Shown: one piece after another, positions 1 through 5,988 of the stretch | Position numbering within the stretch: position 1 is the stretch's first letter | Layout: the number at the start of each line of letters is the position of its first letter | Origin: an uncultured Prevotellaceae bacterium | GTDB lineage: Bacteria > Bacteroidota > Bacteroidia > Bacteroidales > Bacteroidaceae | Length of the DNA: 32,110 bases | NCBI GenBank assembly: GCA_902774925.1 | Contig: CACYKE010000066.1 | Span: forward strand, 1 to 32,110 | Direction of reading: 5' to 3' | Program-made: the position numbers and the translations under genes | Notes under the pieces: generated by a model | What the model was told of the DNA's origin: nothing | Seen by the model: only the letters and a program-made list of their open reading frames with translations | Databases searched by the model: none

Positions 1-1
1 G

Positions 2-157
2 ATTGACGCTGCCATCAAGGGTGCCAAGCTGGCATGGGCAAGCGCCGAGGACGAGAAGAAGGAGCAGGAGAACGGTGGCGAGAACACCACGACTGATCCT
101 GACGAGGGCGGCGGCAACGGCGGCTCCCAGCAGGGGGATGACGATTTGGAAGGCTGA
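2..157 (+). CDS. C-terminal end of an unidentified phage protein (5' end outside window)
   Basis: An open frame enters from the left edge and stops at TGA 155-157, giving 51 residues. The visible part begins with a short Ala/Lys-rich helix and becomes a low-complexity acidic tail rich in Glu, Asp, Gly and Asn, ending QQGDDDLEG. Such acidic Gly-rich tails are common at the ends of phage scaffold, assembly or tail proteins, but nothing here identifies the family. It is followed by a repeat with strong hairpins, so it probably ends a transcription unit. Confidence 0.6.
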   Translation: MDAAIKGAKLAWASAEDEKKEQENGGENTTTDPDEGGGNGGSQQGDDDLEG

Positions 158-158
158 C

Positions 159-205
159 GTTAAGCGAGAGCAGAGCCAAAATCGCTTTTGAGCTCTGCCG
201 AGCGT
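159..205. repeat. Dispersed repeat, copy 1, with hairpin
   Basis: GTTAAGCGAGAGCAGA at the left and TGCCGAGCGT at the right recur at 2061-2106. The copy can fold through GCAGAGC (170-176) and GCTCTGC (192-198). The rest of the gap to 331 holds two further small hairpins (GACGC-GGAA-GCGTC at 216-229, then AGGG-CTAA-CCCT) and no gene. From memory, repeats of this type are frequent between Bacteroidales genes. Confidence 0.7.
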
Positions 206-331
206 AGTCAGGCTCGACGCGGAAGCGTCAAGGGCTAACCCTCGGTTAATGGTGAAGGGTTCACGGTTTCATGGTTACGAGCCGTAGCCGTGGACCCTTT
301 TCAAACACGACAACGAGATTTTTTAGGCGAT

Positions 332-607
332 ATGAACGAAAAGAAAAGATATGTCATAGGCAACTGCGACGATATGAGAGCATTGAAAAGATTAACAAGC
401 AATATCTCGGTTTTTGGCGGAACTTGCGATGGCGACGAACCCGTAGTGACGATTAAAATACAGCGTGACCGATTAGCAAAGCCATACGTTTTTCATTGCT
501 TTTATGACGACGCTTTGATTGAATACGAAGATGGCTCATGGGGCATCATTGAGAAAGAAACAACGCAGTCAAGAGCATTAAGCGCTCTATGCGGAAAGTG
601 GAGTTAG
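332..607 (+). CDS. Hypothetical 91-aa protein upstream of the methyltransferase
   Basis: Small soluble protein of mixed alpha/beta composition; no family recognised. I chose ATG 332 over the earlier ATG 290 because the 12-mer TTAGGCGATATG stands over this start and also over the start of the next gene at 613. The stop (605-607) lies 5 bases before that next start, so the two genes are probably co-transcribed and translationally close. Phage methyltransferase operons often carry small accessory proteins of this kind, but no function can be read from this sequence. The gene is more AT-rich than the tail genes downstream. Confidence 0.6.
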   Translation: MNEKKRYVIGNCDDMRALKRLTSNISVFGGTCDGDEPVVTIKIQRDRLAKPYVFHCFYDDALIEYEDGSWGIIEKETTQSRALSALCGKWS

Positions 608-612
608 GCGAT

Positions 613-1404
613 ATGGTAGAATTAGACAAGATTTACAACGAGGACTGCCTCGAAGGGATGAAGCGCATCGCTGACGGAGCGGTGGACTGCATCATCACCG
701 ATTTGCCGTATGGCACCACGGCCTGCGCATGGGACAGCGTGATACCCTTTGAGCCGCTGTGGGAGCAGTTCAAGCGAGTGACCAAACCCAATGCGGCGAT
801 TGTGCTGTTCGGCAGCGAGCCGTTCTCGTCGGCACTGAGGATGTCGAATATCGGGATGTATAAGTACGATTGGATATGGCAGAAGAACGTGCCGAGCGGA
901 TTTCAGCACGCAAAGAATATGCCGTTGAAAGACTACGAGAACATCAGCGTATTCAGCAAAGGCAGCATGGGTCACGCCAATCTGCTTGGCGAACGTCGCA
1001 TGATATACAATCCGCAAGGCTTAGAGTCTTGTCATATCAAAGAGAACGGCAAGACGAAGTTCAAGAATACCGTCGGTAGCCGTCCGTCACACAAAGACGT
1101 AATCTATCGTGAGCAATGCAATTATCCCCGAATGTGTATCTTCTTCGATAATCAATCGGGCGACATCGTGAACGACAAGCGTCTTCACCCCACCCAGAAG
1201 CCCGTTGACCTCTTGCGCTACCTTATCCTGACCTACTCGAACGAGGGCGACACCATCCTCGACGCGACGATTGGCTCAGGCACGACGGCTGTGGCGGCTC
1301 TGATGGAGAAGCGCCACTTCATAGGCTTCGAGACCAACAAGGAGTATTTCGACATCGCGCAGGGTCGCATCGACCAAGTGCTGCGCAATCCCACGCTCTT
1401 CTGA
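613..1404 (+). CDS. Beta-class DNA methyltransferase (adenine-N6 / cytosine-N4)
   Basis: Predicted S-adenosylmethionine-dependent DNA methyltransferase of the N6_N4_Mtase family, 263 aa. The catalytic motif IV is near the N-terminus (DLPYGTTACAWD, about residues 30-41; the usual D/N/S-PP-Y reads DLPY). The SAM-binding motif I comes later (LDATIGSGTTAVAA, about residues 218-231) after HPTQKP. This order is the beta class. The region between carries the target-recognition part (about 85-190). ATG 613 is preferred to 589 because it gives the standard N-terminus and has the TTAGGCGATATG context. No restriction partner is visible, so it is probably an orphan phage enzyme protecting phage DNA or marking host sites. 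Length and motifs are complete. Confidence 0.88.
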   Translation: MVELDKIYNEDCLEGMKRIADGAVDCIITDLPYGTTACAWDSVIPFEPLWEQFKRVTKPNAAIVLFGSEPFSSALRMSNIGMYKYDWIWQKNVPSGFQHAKNMPLKDYENISVFSKGSMGHANLLGERRMIYNPQGLESCHIKENGKTKFKNTVGSRPSHKDVIYREQCNYPRMCIFFDNQSGDIVNDKRLHPTQKPVDLLRYLILTYSNEGDTILDATIGSGTTAVAALMEKRHFIGFETNKEYFDIAQGRIDQVLRNPTLF

Positions 1405-1413
1405 CATCTTCCA

Positions 1414-1443
1414 TCCCCCATCACCCATCCCACATCCCACCCC
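1414..1443 (-). other. G-quadruplex-capable tract on the - strand
   Basis: The + strand between the methyltransferase stop and the next start is a run of C tracts; its complement has five G-runs (4, 3, 3, 3 and 5 Gs) separated by loops of 1-4 bases. This fits a canonical four-tetrad-run pattern. It would form on the template strand of the flanking genes. Whether it folds or matters is inference. Confidence 0.45.
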
Positions 1444-1446
1444 ACA

Positions 1447-1979
1447 ATGAAGGTACTTGAACTATTCAGCGGCACGGAGTGTCTGAGCAACGCTTTCAGG
1501 GCGCGGGGACACGAATGCTTCACCGTCGATTGGGACACGCGGTTCCCGTCGAGCCTGCCCCTTGGCTTACGCCGCTCCCCGATTAACGGGGATGCTCAAA
1601 CCTCACCGACTTCGGACGGCCCGACATCATCTGGGCTGGCTGCGACTGCACCACGTTCAGCGTCGCCGCCATCGGCTACCACCGCCGCCAGGACCCCGCC
1701 ACCGGCTCGCTCGCACCCAAGACGGTCAAGGCGGCAAGGGCCGACCAGGTGAACCGCCACACGCTCCGCATCATCCGCACGCTCCGCCCCCGCTTCTTCT
1801 TCATCGAGAACCCGATGGGCGGCCTGCGGAAGATGGACTACATGCAGGGCATACCGCGCCACCTGATAACCTACTGTCAGTACGGCTTCACCTACCGCAA
1901 GGCCACCGACATCTGGACGAACCACCCGCAGCCCGAGTTCCTGCCGCCGTGCAGGAACGGCGACCCCTGCCACCTTTGA
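1447..1979 (+). pseudogene. Frameshifted cytosine-C5 DNA methyltransferase
   Basis: The N-terminus in frame 1 (ATG 1447) is a clear C5-methyltransferase motif I (KVLELFSGTECLSNAF) followed by FTVDWD. From about 1599 the homology continues in frame 3: PDIIWAGCDCTTFSVA (catalytic Cys motif IV), FFFIENPMGGLRKM (ENP motif), then ITYCQYGFTYRKATDIWTN and NGDPCH, ending at TGA 1977-1979. The change is equivalent to one missing base, or two extra, in 1560-1600, where a small palindrome CCCCG-ATTAA-CGGGG lies. Related small phage enzymes usually continue well beyond NGDPCH, so the 3' end is also short. A sequencing error or programmed frameshift is possible, but no slippery heptamer is visible. Confidence 0.8.
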
Positions 1980-2060
1980 GCTATCCCGCCAAACGGGATT
2001 GCGGCGGACTCCGAGCTTGCTCGCCTGAGCACCTACGGAGCGCAAGAAGCCAAAGGGCCG

Positions 2061-2106
2061 ATTAAGCGAGAGCAGACGAAAGCCACGCTTTCAGTATGCC
2101 GAGCGT
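2061..2106. repeat. Dispersed repeat, copy 2
   Basis: Shares TTAAGCGAGAGCAGA (2062-2076) and TGCCGAGCGT (2097-2106) with 159-205, with diverged bases between. Lies just after the broken C5-methyltransferase, so the two copies bracket the first modification block. Confidence 0.65.
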
Positions 2107-2147
2107 GAGGACTTTCGCCCGACAGGGCAAAGGGCAAAAAGATAACG

Positions 2148-2180
2148 AACACGAATTTCACGAATTGACACGAATTTATA
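2148..2180. repeat. CACGAATT-type short tandem repeat
   Basis: Three imperfect copies of CACGAATT(T/G) in a row. The reverse complement of the same unit occurs at 3765-3783, so the pair forms a loose inverted repeat around the second methyltransferase block. Confidence 0.55.
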
Positions 2181-2208
2181 GTAAAATGACAAAAAAGACA
2201 ATGAAAAG

Positions 2209-2240
2209 TTTGTTAGTTTCGACGTTTTTGCTTATCTTTG
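2209..2240 (+). promoter_or_regulatory. Bacteroidota-type promoter
   Basis: TTTG at 2209-2212 (-33 element) and TATCTTTG at 2233-2240 (-7 element, perfect TAnnTTTG) are 20 bp apart, the normal spacing for the Bacteroidota housekeeping sigma factor. Transcription would start near 2246, exactly at the first copy of the leader repeat. Confidence 0.75.
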
Positions 2241-2245
2241 CAGCG

Positions 2246-2412
2246 TCAAATCAAATTAGCGACCCGAAGTCGCTGCTCACAAGAGGCAGCGTTTTTTGTG
2301 GCCACCTTACATCGTTGGTAGAGAACAGCCACGCTCCGCAAGGGGCAGACTATATTCTCGGCGGCAACCGCGTTGGGTACTGGAAACAGCCCAAGGTCTC
2401 AGCTAATTTGAA
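2246..2412 (+). ncRNA. Candidate structured RNA / leader upstream of the second methyltransferase
   Basis: The region downstream of the promoter is rich in complementary segments and contains no convincing gene. TCAAATTAGC (2251-2260) pairs perfectly with GCTAATTTGA (2402-2411) and would close the whole domain. Inside are GCGAC/GTCGC (2259-2273), GTGGC/GCCAC (2298-2302 with 2328-2332), GAGAA/TTCTC (2321-2325 with 2355-2359), GCGG/CCGC (2361-2371), and TTGGG-TA-CTG-GAAA-CAG-CCCAA (2373-2394) with a GNRA tetraloop. It could be a regulatory leader for the gene at 2472 or an independent small RNA. I cannot match it to a named family. A coincident open frame with a signal-peptide-like start (from about 2187) overlaps the promoter and is judged spurious. 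Confidence 0.55.
2271..2297 (+). terminator. Promoter-proximal terminator / attenuator
   Basis: CGCTGC (2271-2276) pairs with GCAGCG (2286-2291), followed by six Ts (2292-2297), only about 50 nt after the predicted start. The hairpin shares its left arm (CGC 2271-2273) with the alternative GCGAC/GTCGC hairpin, so the two cannot form together. That is the arrangement expected of an attenuator. Confidence 0.6.
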
Positions 2413-2445
2413 CCTGACAGCGCGTAGTGCCGCCGTTCTTTTATT

Positions 2446-2468
2446 GTCAAACGTCAAATCAAATTAGC
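2446..2468 (+). repeat. Leader repeat, middle copy
   Basis: GTCAAACGTCAAATC continuing into AAATTAGC (2461-2468) directly precedes the methyltransferase start. The 18-mer GTCAAATCAAATTAGCGA (2453-2470) is identical at 2245-2262, where transcription is predicted to start. Confidence 0.7.
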
Positions 2469-2471
2469 GAA

Positions 2472-3002
2472 ATGAAGATTACAAGACAATGGGCTATGCC
2501 CTCAAAACACACCTTTCTGATTAAGCCGATTCACGAGCTTATCACAAGGTATGTCGGAAGCGGAAAGAATTGGATAGATCCGTTTGCCGGCGAGAATAGT
2601 CCAGCTGAATGGACTAACGACCTGAACCCTGCAAAGCCTGCAAAGTACCACATGCACGCTTTGGAGTTTGCAAAGATGATGGACGGGCCTTTCGACGGAT
2701 GCTTATTCGACCCTCCTTATTCTCTTACGCAAGTCAAGACGTGCTATCATAGTATTGGCTGCGACGACTTTTTGAAGATTGACCATAACTATTTCCCATA
2801 TAACATTAAGCAGGAGATAGCGAAGAAGATTAAGCCTAACGGACTTGTTATTTCGTGTGGTTGGAACTCGCAGGGCTTCGGAAAAATGATGGGCTTTGAA
2901 ATGATTGAGATACTGCTCGTACCACACGGCGGCATCCACAACGATACGATAGTAGTAGTAGAACGTAAAATACCAACGCTTTTCGATACGGAAAGCAAAT
3001 AG
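2472..3002 (+). CDS. DPPY-motif DNA methyltransferase (probable adenine-specific)
   Basis: Predicted DNA methyltransferase of 176 aa. IDPFAGE near residue 35 resembles the SAM-binding motif I, and GCLFDPPYSLTQVK near residue 75 is the catalytic motif IV (DPPY). The C-terminal half contains GLVISCGWNSQGFGK and ends in a beta-rich segment, as in small phage adenine methylases. ATG 2472 follows the leader repeat at once and gives a good N-terminus; an upstream in-frame extension runs into the RNA-like region and is rejected. It is shorter than the enzyme at 613 and may depend on a partner for target recognition. It is likely transcribed from the promoter at 2209 if the attenuator is read through. 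Confidence 0.78.
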   Translation: MKITRQWAMPSKHTFLIKPIHELITRYVGSGKNWIDPFAGENSPAEWTNDLNPAKPAKYHMHALEFAKMMDGPFDGCLFDPPYSLTQVKTCYHSIGCDDFLKIDHNYFPYNIKQEIAKKIKPNGLVISCGWNSQGFGKMMGFEMIEILLVPHGGIHNDTIVVVERKIPTLFDTESK

Positions 3003-3024
3003 TCAAACATCAAATCAAATTAGC
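3002..3024 (+). repeat. Leader repeat, third copy
   Basis: GTCAAACATCAAATC plus AAATTAGC matches 2446-2468 with one difference, and again stands immediately before a start codon (ATG 3028). Every gene boundary in this block therefore carries the same 15-23 bp element. Confidence 0.7.
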
Positions 3025-3027
3025 ATT

Positions 3028-3750
3028 ATGACAAATTGGAAAAAGGGAATGACCCCCAAGAATGGTCAACGAGTGATTGGTTATTACGAAGATGGTGAGA
3101 ACAGCTTCGTGCAGTTATGTTACTTTAATGAGGAGGACAAACATTGGTACGGCGTAGGTGGTGCCATGCCCGACGAACAGACGGGAGCCCCCGACTATTG
3201 GAGCGAGAAACCTGGCCGCGCCGACGCTACCGACAGCGAGAAGCAGGAAGAAGCCGAGGACGTTTACATCGAGCCAGGCTATCACGACGAAATCATCATC
3301 TACGACTACGACAAGCACAAGAAGCTGGTCGAAGCCGCTGGCTATGAGTTCGAGGACGGCGAGTGTGAGGTGTCTATGACCTTCGGCGACGGCAAGGCTG
3401 TCAGCGACGACGGCAAGTTGGAAATGGTCTATCCTACCATCGAGGAAGTCCGTAAGTCGGATGAAATGCAGGAGGCTATCTACAACTATACAGGTCGCCC
3501 CGACATCAATCAGTACGACATCGCCCTCCGCTATGGCGAGGTTCGTCTGCCTATCAAAACAGAGCGTCAGATAAGCAAGGGATGTCTCTTCTGTGGTGCA
3601 GAGTTGAATGTTATGGGCAACAGCGATTGTAGTCCTGAGAATCCTGACGGTACGCTCGTCACCTACCTGCATTGTCCTAAGTGTGGTCGTGATTATGAGA
3701 TTACGGACCCATCAGAAGAAGACCGCAAGAATCTTGAATATTGGAAATAA
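3028..3750 (+). CDS. DUF551-like protein with C-terminal zinc ribbon
   Basis: 240 aa. The first 65 residues (WKKGMTPKNGQRVIGYY, then a W-Y-rich stretch and a DYWSEKP close) resemble the DUF551 domain, a small phage-borne domain of unknown role. The middle is very acidic. The C-terminus has a four-cysteine zinc ribbon: CLFCG near residue 187 and CPKCGRDYE near residue 217. Zinc ribbons of this type bind nucleic acid or mediate protein contacts. It follows the methyltransferase with one leader repeat between them and is likely in the same unit. The fusion of DUF551 with a zinc ribbon is an inference from composition and motif spacing; no enzymatic motif is visible. Confidence 0.65.
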   Translation: MTNWKKGMTPKNGQRVIGYYEDGENSFVQLCYFNEEDKHWYGVGGAMPDEQTGAPDYWSEKPGRADATDSEKQEEAEDVYIEPGYHDEIIIYDYDKHKKLVEAAGYEFEDGECEVSMTFGDGKAVSDDGKLEMVYPTIEEVRKSDEMQEAIYNYTGRPDINQYDIALRYGEVRLPIKTERQISKGCLFCGAELNVMGNSDCSPENPDGTLVTYLHCPKCGRDYEITDPSEEDRKNLEYWK

Positions 3751-3756
3751 CCCTTG

Positions 3757-3785
3757 TCTTTCGTGAAATTCGTGTAATTCGTGGT
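3757..3785. repeat. Inverted partner of the CACGAATT repeat
   Basis: TTCGTGAAATTCGTGTAATTC contains the reverse complement of the unit at 2148-2180 and is followed by an AATCCGTG tandem (about 3798-3823). No gene lies between 3751 and 3842. Confidence 0.5.
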
Positions 3786-3842
3786 CGAAAATAAATCCGT
3801 CCAATCCGTGCAATCCGTGTTCAGAAAAAACGCAATACGACA

Positions 3843-4481
3843 ATGAGAAAGACTTACGACCGAAAGGCTATGAAGCCCGTGATGCCGCCGACGGACGCCG
3901 AGGACATAGAGTGGCGCGACGTGGTGGGATTTGAGGGACGCTACGAGGTGTCGAACTACGGCCACGTGCGCACCATTCCCCACTATGTAGACAACCACAC
4001 GGGGCGCATACTGCTGAAGGCTCGGCTGCTGCGCCCGAACGTGCTGCGGAAAGGCTACCTGCAAGTGACCATCAGCGACGGGGACTACCGCCGACACGCC
4101 CGACAGGTGCATCGCCTCGTGGCCGAAGCGTTCATAGGCCGACCCGCCGACGGGCGCAACCAGGTGAACCACAAGAACGGCATGAAGCAGGACAACCGCG
4201 CCTGCAACCTGGAGTGGACCGACAACAGCGGCAACCAGCTGCACGCATGGGCTACGGGGCTGCAACGGCCTCACTACTGCGGTGGCGGTTCCGAGCGGAA
4301 ACGGCGCATAGCCATGTACGACATGCAGGGAAGGCTGGAGGCAAGGTTCGACAGCATCCGCGACGCCGCCCGCGCCATCGGCACCAAGTGGCCGTCGGGC
4401 ATCAGCGGCGTGCTCAGCACCCGTCCGAACAAGCGGTACTGCAAGTCGTGCAAAGGACATCGGTTCGAGTACATCGACTGA
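3843..4481 (+). CDS. NUMOD4-HNH homing endonuclease
   Basis: Predicted free-standing HNH endonuclease, 212 aa, complete. The NUMOD4 DNA-binding domain is at about residues 22-50 (EWRDVVGFEGRYEVSNYGHV). The HNH_3 nuclease core is at about 85-135 (HRLVAEAFIG, then VNHKNGMKQDNRACNLEW and a following Asn-rich helix), with His and Asn residues of the metal site present. A NUMOD1-type helix-turn-helix lies at about 155-185 (IAMYDMQGRLEARFDSIRDAARAIG). These are selfish nucleases that cut a cognate site in related phages lacking the gene and so spread with their neighbours. No intron or intein is visible around it, so it appears free-standing. It has the GC-rich codon use of the tail genes, unlike the AT-richer genes just upstream. 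Confidence 0.9.
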   Translation: MRKTYDRKAMKPVMPPTDAEDIEWRDVVGFEGRYEVSNYGHVRTIPHYVDNHTGRILLKARLLRPNVLRKGYLQVTISDGDYRRHARQVHRLVAEAFIGRPADGRNQVNHKNGMKQDNRACNLEWTDNSGNQLHAWATGLQRPHYCGGGSERKRRIAMYDMQGRLEARFDSIRDAARAIGTKWPSGISGVLSTRPNKRYCKSCKGHRFEYID

Positions 4482-4546
4482 ACGGACTGCCGATAAAATT
4501 CTGACACATTATATTTATTTATTCACAAAACAAAAAAGTAACGATT

Positions 4547-5110
4547 ATGGCAAACTTTTCAGGCACCATCAATCTACTTGGCTTCAAGGGAGCCAAAGTG
4601 TTCACCAACCTCGATGCACAGCACCCGCAGATGGCTTGGGTGTGCGTGCCAGTACCCTACAACGACATCCAGCTGTCGCAGGACGGCAAGTACGCCTCCG
4701 CCCGCGTCTTCATGGCCGAGACCAACGACAAGTTCCGGCAAGCCTGCATACAGCGCAAGCAGCAGTCGGGCGACGACATGACGGGCTATATGCCACCCTC
4801 GCACCAGATGGAAGTGTCGTTCACCCAGGAGTTCCGCCAGCGAGCCCTCGAAGCCGCCCGCAAGCGACTCCTCGGCGAGCACCCCGAATGGACGGGCGCC
4901 GACCTCGAAGACCCCGAGCGCAACACCGACCTGCGCAACGCCATGTACGACGCCGTGCGCTGCCGACTGGGAAGCATGTACTGCCACCAGCGCCAGTCCC
5001 CCGCACAGACCGCCGCAGCCCCCGCCGCCGCCACCGCCGCCCAGGGCGCACAGAGCTGGCAGGAGGGTGCCCCCTTCCCCGCACAGGAGAGCGACGATCT
5101 TCCATTTTAA
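4547..5110 (+). CDS. Putative single-stranded-DNA-binding protein (SSB-like)
   Basis: 187 aa ending in DDLPF, the acidic hydrophobic tip that SSB proteins use to recruit replication and repair enzymes. Before it lies a long flexible linker rich in Ala, Gln and Pro (about residues 148-178), also SSB-like. The first 110 residues are a compact beta-rich domain (TINLLGFKGAKVF, then WVCVPVPYNDIQL) that could be an OB fold, but I do not recognise classic SSB sequence there, so this is inference from architecture. Its place next to modification genes and the homing endonuclease fits a DNA-metabolism role. It is followed by a structured RNA-like region and a strong terminator. Confidence 0.5.
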   Translation: MANFSGTINLLGFKGAKVFTNLDAQHPQMAWVCVPVPYNDIQLSQDGKYASARVFMAETNDKFRQACIQRKQQSGDDMTGYMPPSHQMEVSFTQEFRQRALEAARKRLLGEHPEWTGADLEDPERNTDLRNAMYDAVRCRLGSMYCHQRQSPAQTAAAPAAATAAQGAQSWQEGAPFPAQESDDLPF

Positions 5111-5123
5111 TCACTTCCCGCCC

Positions 5124-5240
5124 GTCAATGGGGACAGGCACCTGATCTTCGCTTGCTTCGCACCGCTACTATCAGGCAGCCAGTCCCCATTGACCACAGT
5201 CCCAATTGGCTCTTAGCACAGACACCAGTGGCCTCTGTGC
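5124..5240 (+). ncRNA. Candidate structured RNA in the 3' region of the SSB-like gene
   Basis: A perfect 12-bp stem, GTCAATGGGGAC (5124-5135) with GTCCCCATTGAC (5183-5194), encloses a second stem, CCTGAT (5141-5146) with ATCAGG (5171-5176). A separate hairpin GCACAGA (5216-5222) with TCTGTGC (5234-5240) follows, then the terminator at 5257. Such a series may be a processed 3'UTR small RNA or a regulatory tail. No open frame explains the sequence. Confidence 0.5.
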
Positions 5241-5256
5241 ACAGGCACTATTGGAA

Positions 5257-5291
5257 GCCCCGCTGACGGATTGCCGTTGGCGGGGCTTTTT
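5257..5291 (+). terminator. Rho-independent terminator
   Basis: GCCCCGC (5257-5263) pairs with GCGGGGC (5280-5286), extended inside by ACGG/CCGT, and is followed by TTTTT (5287-5291). It ends the accessory block before the tail module. Confidence 0.88.
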
Positions 5292-5312
5292 CGTGGGCGT
5301 CGGTGGGGCTTA

Positions 5313-5346
5313 GTCCCAAAATGGAAAACCGACTTTAGTAATTTAG
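5313..5346 (+). promoter_or_regulatory. Phage promoter motif, copy 1
   Basis: GTCCCAAAAT (5313-5322), a 16-bp spacer, then TAATTTAG (5339-5346, one mismatch in the TTTG part of TAnnTTTG). The same upstream block and the same spacing occur at 14071 and 16143. It lies just after a terminator and 20 bp before ATG 5367. Confidence 0.62.
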
Positions 5347-5366
5347 CACCAAGAAAACGAAACGAT

Positions 5367-5921
5367 ATGGAGACATTCGATGAACTGAAGGAGATCTGCC
5401 GACGGGCGTGCCACGAGCGGAATGCCTGCAAGGAGGGCTTCGAGGCGATGCTGCTGGCTGAGAACACGGCTGAGCTGATGCACGTGTGGCGACGCTGGTG
5501 GGAGGACGTGTATGAGTCGAAGTATGCCGACATCATGACGGAGCGTATCGCCACGGCGCGTGGCAGGCTCAGAAGGGAGATGCGCCAGAGCGACGTGTTT
5601 GTTAATGAGTCGAGTGAGCGCGGACTGGTGATTGTGTGCCGTCCCGACCGTCCGATACAGGTGGGCGGCAGGGCGAAGTGCTACGTGTTCGGCACCGCTG
5701 CCGACGTGACCGCCACCGACCATGCGCAGGTGTATTGCCGCGAGAGTGGTGTCAGGCTGACGCTGCGGGGCTACGCCACGGGACGGGTGAAGGCGGGTGA
5801 CTGCGAGCTGTATGACCGTTCGCTGCTGAAGGGCACGCCCGACAGCGTGGAACTGCACGACCAGGCGAAGTTTGAGCCGACAGCGGAGCCGCAGGCGGCA
5901 GTCGGCAATGTAAAAATGTAA
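5367..5921 (+). CDS. Hypothetical 184-aa protein at the head of the tail module
   Basis: No family recognised. Residues 1-75 are predicted strongly helical and charged (ELKEICRRACHERNACKEGF, then WRRWWEDVYESKYADIMTER). Residues 80-165 are short beta strands with turn-rich spacing (VIVCRPDRPIQVGGRAKCYV, then a Thr/Ala/Gly-rich run), which may be a small beta-helix. ATG 5367 sits 20 bp after the promoter -7 box and follows ACGAT, like other starts here; an upstream in-frame extension to 5271 would overlap the terminator and promoter. The C-terminus ends inside an 8-bp tandem repeat. Position suggests a tail completion or connector role, but that is only context. Confidence 0.6.
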   Translation: METFDELKEICRRACHERNACKEGFEAMLLAENTAELMHVWRRWWEDVYESKYADIMTERIATARGRLRREMRQSDVFVNESSERGLVIVCRPDRPIQVGGRAKCYVFGTAADVTATDHAQVYCRESGVRLTLRGYATGRVKAGDCELYDRSLLKGTPDSVELHDQAKFEPTAEPQAAVGNVKM

Positions 5922-5938
5922 AAATGTAAAAATGTAAC
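5907..5938 (+). repeat. Four tandem copies of an 8-bp unit across a stop codon
   Basis: AATGTAAA is repeated three times with a fourth copy ending in C. The first copies encode the last residues and the stop (TAA 5919-5921) of the upstream gene. Gain or loss of one unit would shift the stop frame only slightly because each unit contains TAA in one frame. Confidence 0.75.
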
Positions 5939-5988
5939 AATTAGAAAAATTATGTTCTTATGTTCTTTTTATCTAAAATACAGAAGCA

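Noticed and set aside
2187-2467. Reading frame with a signal-peptide-like start
   Set aside because: Its hydrophobic start coincides with the promoter sequence and the rest with strong RNA stems; no supporting start context.
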